A stretch of DNA of 64,000 nucleotides from Tomocerus qinae (Eukaryota; Arthropoda; Collembola; Entomobryomorpha; Tomoceridae). Positions 13,209 through 23,675 of the stretch are shown in pieces. The position numbers and the translations under genes are program-made. Under the pieces are notes generated by a model. The model was given only the letters and a program-made list of their open reading frames with translations, ran no database searches and was not told the origin of the DNA. The DNA lies in the NCBI GenBank assembly GCA_020055645.1, contig CM034547.1, positions 51,648,909 to 51,712,908 of the forward strand, given 5' to 3'. How positions within the stretch are numbered: the stretch's first letter is position 1; each line of letters starts with the position of its first letter.

Positions 13209-16200
13209 ATGGCCACAATGAACGCTGATTAGTAAGTATTTAAATATATCTAATTTAATAGTTTAGAAAAGTGTTTTGATTTGCAGCTGCAAGTGCTAAA
13301 ATGTCATAAAATTTTGGCAAAATTATAATATAATCAGTTAACCAGTCCATTAAACTTATTTCAGCATAACAAGTAGACAAGGATTACTTAATTTATATAT
13401 ATTATTAAAAATCTTTTCAGTGACTACCTGTTTAAGCTGCTGCTTATTGGAGACTCTGGTGTTGGAAAATCGTGTCTGCTACTTCGTTTCTCTGTAAGCA
13501 ATTAAGCAATTGCTTCAAGAATACAATAATTTAGAAAATTGTTTTACTTAGTTATAGTTATCGGATCAATTGTAATTCAATTACTAATTGTTATTAATAA
13601 TTCCAATTTCAGGATGACACGTACACAGATAGCTACATCAGCACAATAGGCGTGGACTTTGTGAGTAATTTCATTGAATTTATTGTGACTGTGAAGTTAA
13701 ACTTATTAATCTACTGAGTAAATGTAAAAATAATGAATTAATGTTTACTTAATACTGTATGTCTAAGACCTAATTTGCTCAATCTTAAAAAAATTCAAAT
13801 TTTCAAGAATTTCAAAGTTGTAATACAAATCGTTCGCCCATTACATCCTTACGTTATTAATTATTTGTTTCTATTTCAATTAATGAAACTTAACATCTGA
13901 AAACATTATTATCCCCGTTTTACTTCTAATGTATTTTGCCAAAGGGTTTTATAAGGTTAATTAATACGTTAACAAATTCAATGTTGAATATTACATCATG
14001 CGTACCAATTTTGACTGGAAGCTAAAGTAATAGGTGACAAGTATCTTAAAACTTTTTTTCTTCTTTTCAGAAAATAAGAACAATTGAATTAGACGGAAAA
14101 ACCATCAAGCTTCAAATCGTAAGTAATTTTAGTTTTTTAGCATTCAAATTTAACTTTGATTAAGTACGTAAATAAAAATTTCAAAATATACTAATTTTAT
14201 ATGGTATTTAGCTCGTCTTTATTCGATGACATGGAGAAATTATTTTGCAATTTAATCAGACTAACAGATATATTTAAGGGCCCGGTTCCTCTGACAATCA
14301 TGAAAAATGTTTCGAATTTCGAAAAACAAAGTAGGTTCCTAATGTTAGCCGAAACCCACATCTTTAAACTAACGACACATTGAAGATTGAAGATGTACAG
14401 TTCAATCAAACTGGTTCAAACTACCCCTGGTTTATGAAAATCATTGGGCATTTTACACGACACTCGATGATTTTCAAAAACCAAATGAAATGAGGGAATC
14501 TTTATATTTGCAATTGAAAATGCAAATCTAATGAAATGGTATTCATATAAATACAGTTCTTTTTTATTGAGAAATTTTTTAGGCTCCATTCATGTTAAGA
14601 TTTCTGACAGGTTTCAAAATTTGTATTTTGATTTCCATGGATACCCAGACTAGTTACAACATAGTGCCCTTTGACCTCCCATGGTCAACCTTTTCAGATA
14701 ACCTTTTAAAAAATAATTTCATTCATAAAAAAATAAGTACAATAAGTTCACAGTCGTAAGAAAAATAAATGAATGATATTTTGTCATTCTAATCAAGGAA
14801 TCAAGGTTTCTACAGAAACTGTACCTCTGTGGTAGGAGGTAAGTCAGTGTGGGAGTTTGCAATTTATAAATTCACTTTTTCCCCTCTGGAGGACAAATCC
14901 TATAATTTGTCCTCCACTGCTTGGACAGGATAAAGGACTGGCCACAGTACGTAAAATTTTAGATTGTCAAGGTGATATGGCATAAGAAACTCCCGCACTG
15001 ACTAACCTCCTACCATATAGAGGAATCTTGTCAAGAAATGTCAAAAGCTTTATCCTTAGGGTTCAACTCAGGCCCTTTGCGCGAATACCTATAAGGGACA
15101 AATCGTACCAGTTGTCATTGCCAACAATCGGTTAATGGGCAAAAATCCCCTATAGATATTCACTCTGGTGTCTAGCTCAATTCATCAACCCTCCTGATAA
15201 AGCAGAAAAGAAGCCAAGGGATACCAAGCCCAACAAAGATTCTTGATTCTATTGATCTTATCACTTCAATCTGTCGGGTGTTCTATGACCTATGCATCCG
15301 GTCAGTTATGTGTCATTTCCAACTTTCCATTTTTGCGTAAACTTGCTTTGCATTTCGATCAATATCTACCAAAGTTCTACTCCGATTTTATAATGCAGTA
15401 CACTGTTGAAATTAGAAACGTATTCCCTTCAAGTTATATAAATAAAATTAGCATTATACGAGCTAATTATGTATTTTGTTAATATTAAGTTGTGAAATCA
15501 TGGCAAAATTCGACAAAAAAGTTTAACCATTTTTAACGGATAGTAAGCTAAGAATATTTGTTTCTTTTTTTTATATAACTTGAAGGGAATACGTTTCTGA
15601 TTTTAACCATGTACTGTATTATAAAATTGGAGTAGAACTTTGGTAGATATTGATCGAAATGTAAAAAATGATTTACATGTATTTTGATAGTCTTTTGAAT
15701 TTTTCAAATCGTATATACCGGACGCTTAATGTAATCCTAATGTGGAATGTGATAATGCGTAAATGCACAGACGACCAGATAATATCTGAGGTGTTATCTG
15801 ACACGAAAAAGGCTACAAATATTAGAATCTCTCAACACAACATTTTGATGATGTTCCTAATTATTTTCTTGACACATTTAATTTTAATGGATAGTTTGAT
15901 ACCACGACCATAAGTGTCATTATCCATCGTTCATAAATTCATGTTTTTAATTATTGTAGTTATTGGGACCGTTTAACAATTCTACTAAGTTCATCATTTA
16001 ATTCAAATTTTTAACTGATTATATTTTATTTTAGTGGGACACGGCGGGGCAAGAGCGATTCCGCACGATCACGTCCAGTTACTATAGAGGTGCTCATGGA
16101 ATTATTGTAGTTTATGACTGCACTGATCTGGAATCATTCAACAATGTCAAGCAGTGGCTGGAAGAAATTGACAGATATGCGTGTGAAAATGTCAATAAAT

Positions 16201-16583
16201 TGCTAGTGGGGAACAAGTGTGACCTGACTTCAAAGAAAGTTGTCAATTACCAGAATGCCAAGGTAAGTCGACAAGTATATAAGAATTGCCAAGCCAAGTC
16301 GAAGTCATCATTTAGTCATGTTTATTTTTGGTTTATGACTACGACTATATTTTCTATAGTTACATTCTATGTCTATTTTTCTTAGGAATTTGCTGATGGT
16401 CTAGTAATTCCGTTTTTGGAGACTTCTGCAAAAAATTCAACAAATGTTGAACAGGCTTTCATGACGATGGCGTCTGAAATCAAAGCACGAGTGGGTCCAC
16501 AATATTCGGAACCAGATCCAGCAAACAAAGTTAACATTAATCAAGGGCGGCCTATCGAAGCTAAGCAATCTGGATGCTGTTGA
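13209..16583 (+). CDS. Rab1: Rab1 small GTPase
   Basis: Six coding exons: 13209-13231, 13421-13493, 13613-13660, 14071-14118, 16035-16262 and 16386-16583, all with GT-AG introns and frame kept, giving 205 residues, the usual Rab1 length. Visible motifs: P-loop GDSGVGKS (18-25), the effector stretch YISTIGVDF, switch [11 protein letters not shown] (from 65), NKCD (124-127), ETSAK (152-156) and a C-terminal Cys-Cys for double geranylgeranylation. Rab1 is known to drive ER-to-Golgi vesicle tethering. The N-terminal [18 protein letters not shown] context and the switch regions fit Rab1 better than Rab8, Rab10 or Rab35. The start was chosen as the first in-frame ATG of the 23-base exon; a second ATG lies three codons later. 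Intron 4 (14119-16034) is long and full of repeat DNA. Confidence 0.97.
14822..15028. mobile_element. Small foldback element in Rab1 intron 4
   Basis: Two ~35-base arms (14824-14862 and 14988-15026) containing TGGTAGGAGGT and ACCTCCTACCA face each other around a ~125-base centre, which itself holds a hairpin (GAGGACAAAT...ATTTGTCCTC, about 14890-14916). No transposase frame is present, so this looks like a non-autonomous inverted-repeat element. Target-site duplication was not resolved. Confidence 0.5.
15262..15745. repeat. Dispersed palindromic repeat, copy A
   Basis: In Rab1 intron 4. Two arms of roughly 95 bases (about 15345-15440 and 15575-15665) are near reverse complements, with the shared core CAAAGTTCTACTCCGATTTT. 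The flanks (TCTATGACCTATGCATCCGG on the left, ACATGTATTTTGATAGTC on the right) recur in the same order around 52.5-53.0 kb, so the two are copies of one family. A further shared segment (TAGCCGAAACCCA near 14347) suggests the family is longer than the palindrome. Confidence 0.6.
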
Positions 16584-17885
16584 AGTTAACTGCCAATTCT
16601 ATTCTAATACTAAGCATTGTTAGATAATTGATTCACCGTCAAAATCATTTGTATGCAATTATATTTACGATACCTAAACAAGAAGGAGCCATCATAATCA
16701 AATCTTCCCTACACTACATATATTATTTGCCGAATTACAATAATTTTGTAATTTTTGAACATGCTTATGGTGGCTAGAAAAAAACTTTACTAAAATAGCC
16801 TTTGTGGGAATTATTAGTTAATCATTTGGCAAACCCAATTGTTCTATAAAGTTTGTGAAGCGCAAATTAAATTGCAATAATAACGAAAATAATATAAGCT
16901 CGAAAAATACATTTGAAAGCAATTGAATACCGTATCAAGCTGATCACAATTTCTTTATAAAATATTATTGGAGACATTTTTCCCCTACCAAAGTTATTGT
17001 TTGTTATGAATAAATTGCGTTATATCCGAAATCTGAATATTTATAAAAAGTGAGCGTTGACCATGTTAGAATGTTTCAAAGGTCGTTTATGTAAAGGAAG
17101 GTAGAACAGTAATTACGCCTTTCCAATTATCGCATTCAAGTGCTTCAAAATGAGAAGCAAATCTACTCTTTTTGGCATGTGCCCTTGCTATGACTAGATA
17201 TAAAGTAAAAGAAAATCTCGCTATCTACCTATTAAATTGATAAGGGTCTCTTTAAAGTCTTGAGTTAAGTGAATAAACGTTTATTTAAACGAGTTTTTGA
17301 AGAGACCGTCGTGTACTGTGTATAAAAGTATGAACGCACTCCACATCCATTTCTACCATGTATGTACTGTACTGTTTGCAAATTGCAATTGTTGATTGTA
17401 ATGACAAGGAATGGCATCGATTTTGAAGCTACACGTTTTGCGTCGTATAGTTTTGAATTGAAACATGCTGTTTAAACTGTTCGCATTATTCCAATGAGAC
17501 GTGATCTTATAAATATCCACTATGAGTAGGTTGAGGTCACTTTCACTTTGTTTGTTAAAATAGTTTCTACGATGTAACAATTATAAATTACCCGTTCAGT
17601 GCTTAGTTCTACAATTTATTCAAATAGTTTAATTAACTATCTAGAAAATAAACTTTGATATAATTTGATTAGTGCATTATTATTAGTTTAAATGTAGTGT
17701 GATAGTCCTAGTAGCTTTATTGTGTAATGTAAAACTTAAACACTCACTTTAAACTCTAACAACTACAGCATTACAGCTTATATTTATTTGTCGATAGTGA
17801 ATAGTTTTAGTGTATTTGGCAACATTTTGTTTTGTGTATGTCTTTCTGTAATATTGGTACATATTATAGCAAATTGTAAGATTGA

Positions 17886-17891
17886 AATAAA
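17886..17891 (+). terminator. Candidate Rab1 polyadenylation signal
   Basis: AATAAA 1.3 kb after the Rab1 stop. An earlier AATAAA lies at 17647-17652. Either could end a long 3' untranslated region; no transcript data choose between them. Confidence 0.35.
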
Positions 17892-19196
17892 CAAAATAAT
17901 TAAGTAATAGAGACGTACATGAATAATCTACTGTTTTTATTGCGGAGTACTATAACTGTATAGAGGCCTTGGGTTTTAGGGTTCCTTAGGCTCCTAGTTA
18001 AGTACCCTTAACACAACTAGTACATTAAATCCCTTGGAAATACTACTTCATAGCAAGTTAGCTAAAAGTCTAGCTAACTAGTTTCAATAATATTCATAAT
18101 CAATACTAATTAGTTAATTTTAGGTATGTTTACATAAAGTAAGGTGAGTAAGAGAAGCTTTTTGGATTCTTGTATCCGTAAGCTCTCTGACTAAAAGTAA
18201 GAATAATGTTTCAAATTAATGCTGTAAGTCATTTGAGTACTGTAATCCTAAGTATAATCGATATAAAATTGTCTGTAAAAGTCAAGAACTGCAAATGCGA
18301 TATGTACGGATAACGTAAGTGTAATGTGTCTTTTAATATGAAGGTAAATTAATTGCCTAACTATTTATAAATACTGCTTATTTACTACATCAGATCGTAG
18401 TGTGAGTAGTTACCAGAATAATTTAAACTTCATGTTTTGAAATTCCACTCAGTACACAACCCAGAGGGATGTAGAACAATGATAATGACTATTTCTAAGG
18501 CGTGGACTAATAATCATATGCATTTTTGCCGAAGCTTTCATTCATATGAGTGACTTAGTCTGGGCCATGTGCATTGTAGTAAAGGTGTGTACTTAAAAGT
18601 ACCCTTGTCATTAGATCATCTGCAATGGGAAATGAATTTGAAAATGACAATTACATTTAGTAAGATTAGCAACCAATATACCTATATACGTTAGTTCTAA
18701 GTTGTAATCTTGTAATGTAAATGTAAGGTGTAACGTTGTACGATCGAGTTAGATTTACATTATGAACTTATGTAAAATTCGTAAAAGAATGCTAAAGCTG
18801 ATAGAAATAATATCATTAAAATATGTATTGATTGCAAGCTGAGCTCATATTATTATTATACTGTGAATAAATTCATCAATTAAAAATATTATTCATGATT
18901 TACAATGGTTTACATATTATTTACATATAGTTTACATATATTTACAATTTGTGAAATATGTGATGCTATATTGTTTATATATTGTTGGTGAAAGTTTCAG
19001 GGATGAGACGAAATCAACTATGCACACACACGCGTCCATATTACTCCATATCCACTGAGTGAGAATATAAATATTAGAATACTATCAGCCGAATAAGCAC
19101 TTTCTCTTTCCTAATGCTAAGTTTGCATGAAACTTTCACTGAGGTATAAAATATTCAAACATAATAAAATTAATGGACTGATGTAAATTGTATTAA
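17892..19196. other. Intergenic, nothing recognised
   Basis: AT-rich DNA with no gene-like frame. Near 18.90-18.95 kb there is a short run of repeated TTTACATATA-like units. Confidence 0.5.
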
Positions 19197-19204
19197 TGTT
19201 TTCA

Positions 19205-19380
19205 AGCACGTATCCAGAAATTTGGTTAAGGTAGGGGCGTAACCAAAAATAATGTCAAAAATATGACATTCGCGCGAGGCGCGAAAAAATTTTGCCATTT
19301 TTGGCCTTTTTTGGAAAAAGAACCTCTCTTGTTCTCAGATTTAGGGAGGCTGTGCCCCCGCCCCTTACTGGATACGTGCT
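19205..19380. mobile_element. 176-bp inverted-repeat element (MITE)
   Basis: Terminal inverted repeats AGCACGTATCCAG / CTGGATACGTGCT bound the element. The flanks TGTTTTCA and TATTTTCA match at 7 of 8 positions, a possible eroded 8-bp target duplication. Inside is the motif TCGCGC-GAG-GCGCGA followed by AAAATTTTGCCATTTTT. A relative with an exact 8-bp duplication lies at 22441-22670. Eight-base duplications are typical of the hAT superfamily; no transposase is encoded. Confidence 0.65.
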
Positions 19381-19388
19381 TATTTTCA

Positions 19389-19458
19389 ATAATGTACCCC
19401 AACGCATACCTTCATGTGCTAAATTTAGTACATAGAGGTATGCGTTGGTGTACATTAT
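19389..19458. repeat. 70-bp snapback hairpin 90 bp upstream of COA4
   Basis: Arms beginning ATAATGTACCCCAACGCATA and ending TATGCGTTGGTGTACATTAT pair over 23 bases with one mismatch, around a ~24-base loop. It directly follows the 176-bp element and ends about 90 bases before the COA4 start, so it sits where the promoter or 5' leader should be. Confidence 0.6.
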
Positions 19459-19547
19459 CGAAAACCTGTTGTGATGTGAAAAACACTTTCAAGCTAGCAA
19501 GGAACCAAGAAATATAAGAAACCAGCGGTTTATTTGTACTTGCTTTC

Positions 19548-19998
19548 ATGACTTCTGCAATGGGTAGTAGCAGTAAAGAGGTTGAAGACAACAGAAAGAA
19601 AGTTCCCCAAGAGGACTCAGAAGAAATAGAAGACCCTGTTGAACAAATGCTAAAAAAGACGGGCTGTCTTGAAAAACATTACAGTGTTCAGGTACAACAA
19701 CTAACTACCAATTAGTGCAAAATTATTATGCGTACCGTATCGGTGACCGGTTTATTCCTTATAAAATAAATGATAAATGTCAAAGTCAAAAGAAGATAAT
19801 GTAGGTATAAGTTGAAATAGGGGTTTCTCACAATTGGTGACCGGTCACTAAATTAACATGAAGAATTAATTTTGAAATATTGAACGTCAGGAATGTATAG
19901 CTGAAACTCGGGATTGGAGACAGTGTCAAAAACAAGTTGGTGATTTTCGAGCCTGTATGGAAGAACACAAGCGAAAAGAAAAACTTGCAAACCAGTAG
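19548..19998 (+). CDS. COA4: COA4 (CHCHD8), twin CX9C cytochrome c oxidase assembly factor
   Basis: Two exons, 19548-19691 and 19891-19998, give 83 residues. The body reads EDPVEQMLKKTGC followed by an exact CX9C pair (C-LEKHYSVQE-C, spanning the splice) and a second CX9C (C-QKQVGDFRA-C) with RDWRQC between them, as in animal COA4. Family knowledge: a coiled-coil-helix-coiled-coil-helix protein of the mitochondrial intermembrane space, imported by the Mia40 disulfide relay and needed for complex IV assembly. The first ATG (19548) is in frame with a second at 19560; the upstream one was taken. The stop is only 72 bases before the PTRH2 start on the same strand. Confidence 0.93.
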
Positions 19999-20070
19999 TA
20001 ATTAGTGACTTATAATTAATCAGTTATTAGATAGAATCTGTTAAAATCCTTATATTTTAATCATCGAAAG

Positions 20071-20787
20071 ATGAGCTCCGATAAACCATCTCTAATTTCG
20101 ATGGAAAATGCAGTAATCTTTGGAGCCGGATTTTTAGCAGCTTCACTCATATTTCGGAAAGTTCTGCCGAAATTATCTTCATCAGGAAGCGGGTCACAAG
20201 TTGATTTTACTAAAGCAGCAAAATTAGCAGCAATAAGAGCAAGAAGTAATGGAAGAAGTCATAAAATGGTTTTTGTTGTAAGAACTGATCTTAATATGGG
20301 GAAAGGAAAAATTGCGGCACAATGTTCTCATGCAGCCATTATGTGCTACCAAAGAGCAATGGTGATGGATCCAGAAAATCTGGATATTTGGGAAGCAACT
20401 GGAGTAACCAAGATTTGTCTTAAAGCTGATGGCGATGACTCGAGTTTAAAAGAGCTAGAAAAGAAAGCTAAAGAACACAATATAGTTTGTGCGATCGTCC
20501 GAGACGCCGGTCATACTCAGGTATTCCCATTGTGATACTATTATTACGTACGAATACTTTAGTTTAGTATTAATTGTATTATGTATACACCTTCCTTGAG
20601 TATATCGAAAACTCAATAAAGGCTTTGAATCCGTGTATTCGTTTCATTGACCTGATACAATATACTTGTTAAATTTTGAGACTATATATCTTTTCAGATT
20701 GCTCCTGGAACTTACACTGTCCTAGGTATTGGACCTGCAAACTCTAAAGATATAGATGAAATTACTGGCCATCTTAAGCTGATGTAG
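20071..20787 (+). CDS. PTRH2: PTRH2, peptidyl-tRNA hydrolase 2 (Bit1)
   Basis: Two exons, 20071-20520 and 20698-20787, encode 179 residues, the same length as human PTRH2. An N-terminal hydrophobic segment (about residues 11-27) matches the mitochondrial outer-membrane anchor of the family. The PTH2 fold follows, with [31 protein letters not shown] joined across the intron to [14 protein letters not shown], and a C-terminal ITGHLKLM. Known role: release of peptides from peptidyl-tRNA, and in animals a link to anoikis signalling. The intron is short and carries its own stop (after ...HTQVFPL) and an AATAAA at about 20615, so a truncated form lacking the conserved TQIAPGT tail could be made. 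Confidence 0.96.
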
Positions 20788-20806
20788 AGTAAAAATTTAA
20801 TAACTA

Positions 20807-20830
20807 AATAAATAAGCAAACTTGAATAAA
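20807..20830 (+). terminator. PTRH2 polyadenylation signals
   Basis: Two AATAAA hexamers, 20807-20812 and 20825-20830, lie 20-40 bases after the PTRH2 stop. No AATAAA is present between COA4 and PTRH2. Confidence 0.6.
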
Positions 20831-22143
20831 CTGTTTTCATTGTAATACTGGTGGACGTTGTAAGTGTTCTTATCAATTACTAGTGAACCCAGCTAAGGGG
20901 CAAATCTAGCACTCCAGAGAAATTCAGCAGGCCACCCATCACAGTAATAAAAACAATTTCGAAAACATCCCATTAGGTTATTATGTTACCTTTGTAAATA
21001 CAAAGTATATTTAAATTAATATACTTTTATTTTCTACAGTGGTTGGTAAAATTAGCTGCAGCCCCAACTTCCTGATAAAAAGGAATTTCCTACACCAAAA
21101 TAATAACTGTAGATCGTAGCATCACGCACATTACGAAATGTTCCCTTTCACTAATTATTTCCATTCGATTCCCACTCACCATTTCAACCTTCTTATGTAA
21201 ATTTCTATTATTATCATCAGAATATAAAGTCAATATGATTCTCTTCCCAAATGAAGTCACAATTTTCTGTTATATGGTACTCATTTTTGTGTGTACAATT
21301 CTTTGCTGACTACCTCAAATACTGCAGTGCATACTGACAAATGATTAGTGACCATTTTGAAAGTTTCTCAAAGTAAAAGAAAAAAACGTTAACCCTTCTG
21401 CAATAAGATTTCATATTTTATTGACAGTATTCTTCTTACAATCAGATGAACTAATATCTCAGAAACTCAAATTGACAAAATATATAACTTTCGGGTAGGG
21501 GCATACTTATCAATTTTAAATGCAAGTATAATTGGATGCGCAGTTCAGGTTTAGACCAAGATAAGACACTTAAAGACAGTATATTATTGTCTTGTCCTTC
21601 TTGTGCTCAAACATGTATTACTTAAATCAATTATTAATAATTAACTAATACATAATAATGTCTTTTTTGTTGAATATACTGAGGGTATTTAATGAAAAAT
21701 TATTACGTTATCGTTGGCTGGCTGAATTAGAACAATTAGGTGTGCAAACTTTGTGCGTTTAAACCTATAATTTACATTTACATTGACCCATTTACAAACA
21801 ACTCTTATTTTTTCAGTTCATTCATATATACAATTAACTCAATTAATTTTCCCCGCGAGAATGACATTTTCATGAAAATCCAAGAAACCAGAACAGTATA
21901 TTCATAACAAATAGGGAACATTATAAGTTAGGTACTGTGATTCTGTGTTTTATACAAACAAATGTATTTATACTATGTATTTATAATGCTACATTCATTC
22001 ATACTACAATTTGACATTACTTATAGGTTTACCATTCCTATTTTATTATGATAAGAACTCTTAACAGTCCAAAGTACTAATATTACATACCAACATATCA
22101 CAATACAATCATAAGTAGGCACATAAACTGAGATTGTTAGTAA
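20831..22143. other. Intergenic, nothing recognised
   Basis: AT-rich DNA with only short frames and no motif. It ends at the duplicated target site of the element starting at 22152. Confidence 0.5.
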
Positions 22144-22151
22144 GACTTAAG

Positions 22152-22899
22152 CATACTTTCCCACTGGGTACACTGCCAAGGGGGGTCTAATGGGCGAATC
22201 TTGTACTTTTTCTGGGGGGTGTAGGTGGGGGCGCGCCCCGTAAGGGGCGCGAAATTTTTTTGAAAAGGGGGCGCAGCGGTATAGGAAAACGACCATGAAA
22301 TTTTTTATCAGTGATAAACAAACGCTGCCTTAAATGTCAATATTTTGTTTGAAGTATTTGCACCTTTACTAAAAATTAGGTATAAATGAGCATCACAGAG
22401 ATTTTTGGACACATTTCATCATATATGCACAAAATCCAGCCAAGCACGTATACAGAATTGAGTTTTGGAGGTGGCTAAGATTTCCAATAGATATTTTCAT
22501 GATATATATTCGCGCGTAGCGCGAAAAATTTTTGGCATTTTTTGACTGAAATGAGTCTAAAATGGCCTAAAAATGGTAAATAATCGCGCGGAGCGCGAAA
22601 TTTTTTGCCATTTTAAGAAAAAATTCTCTTTTTCATGGATTTCGAAAGCCCATCTCTCTATACGTCCTTGAATCCAGCACGTCCCGCTGATATTAAAACA
22701 GTAATAATAAAATGTTTCAAAACATTAAAAATTAATAATGCATTTTCAGCGTATCATTTAAATTTTGTTATTCATATTTAATTTGAAGTCGGCCAGGAGG
22801 GGTAGGCTTCTCTTTTTTGTGAGTTTAAGGTCTCCTGGCCGACTTCGTCGGCCAGGGGGGGTCTCCGTACATTACAGCATACCTAGGTGGGAAAGTATG
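22152..22899. mobile_element. 748-bp hAT-like non-autonomous element
   Basis: A perfect 13-bp terminal inverted repeat (CATACTTTCCCAC ... GTGGGAAAGTATG) is flanked by an exact 8-bp direct repeat GACTTAAG (22144-22151 and 22900-22907). Eight-base duplications are the hallmark of hAT transposition. There is no transposase frame. The interior holds GC-rich hairpins (for example GCGCCCC-GTAA-GGGGCGC near 22234) and a second element at 22441-22670. The left subterminal GGGGGGTC and right GGGGGGGTC runs are further shared motifs. Confidence 0.8.
22441..22670. mobile_element. 230-bp MITE nested in the 748-bp element
   Basis: Terminal repeats CAAGCACGTATACAG and CTCTATACGTCCTTG (two mismatches) are flanked by an exact 8-bp duplication AATCCAGC (22433-22440 and 22671-22678). 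It contains two TCGCGCnnnGCGCGA hairpins, each followed by a T-rich stretch and GCCATTTT, like the element at 19205-19380. It inserted after the surrounding element was in place. Confidence 0.8.
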
Positions 22900-22907
22900 G
22901 ACTTAAG

Positions 22908-23675
22908 AAAAATAGATACGATAGAAATATCAGGAGAAAAATATGACATGTAAGGTTACATAATAAACTGAAAATATTGCTAGTATAAAATAAATGTAAA
23001 TAGCTAATTTACAAACGCTTAAGTCCAAGAAACAATTTTTACTAATAAATTCAATTTTGTGACTTGTCATAGTCATTATTAGCAAATCCACTTGCCTCAT
23101 CCCAACGGTAGGGATTTTCAGTTTAGCAACAGAAAACAATACGCAAAATAATAATTAGAAATTAATATCTTTTTTGACCGTTTGTAAGTTATCTTTACGG
23201 ATACTACATTTATCTAAAAAAGTAATAATAAACCAAGCATTTTTACGTGTAAACAAAATTTTTTTTTAATTCACTGTCATGTTGTTATGTCTTGGAACAA
23301 ACGAATGCACTTAATGTAACCGAATTTGTAGTTTTTTGCTTGATTTCCTAGAGTTTATTTCGGGCGGAGTGCATAGAAAGCTATTTTAGTAGTGTTGCTA
23401 TTATAATTGTAGCAATTTAATGACGCCGATGTTTATGCCTACGTACGTTTACATAGTTCACAATACACAAGTACAATATTAATTTAACTATTTAAGTCAA
23501 AGACGGAGTTTAGGACGCAGGTTGGTTATGTTGCTGCAAAAGGACCAGTTCAAGTAATATTTAACAGTAGTATAGTAGTAATATGTATAGCGGTTAGATA
23601 ACGATGACTTTTAAATGTTACTCGTTGTACTCAGGAAGATTACACTATGAAATCACTAGATTGTTCGTCTTTAGT
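22908..23675. other. 3' flank of the GPR180-like gene
   Basis: No coding frame. On the minus strand AATAAA (plus-strand TTTATT at 23354-23359) lies about 320 bases after the stop of the neighbouring minus-strand gene and may be its polyadenylation signal. Confidence 0.35.

Noticed and set aside
19255-19517. Two overlapping frames of 66 and 84 codons on opposite strands
   Set aside because: Both run through the 176-bp inverted-repeat element and the adjacent hairpin.
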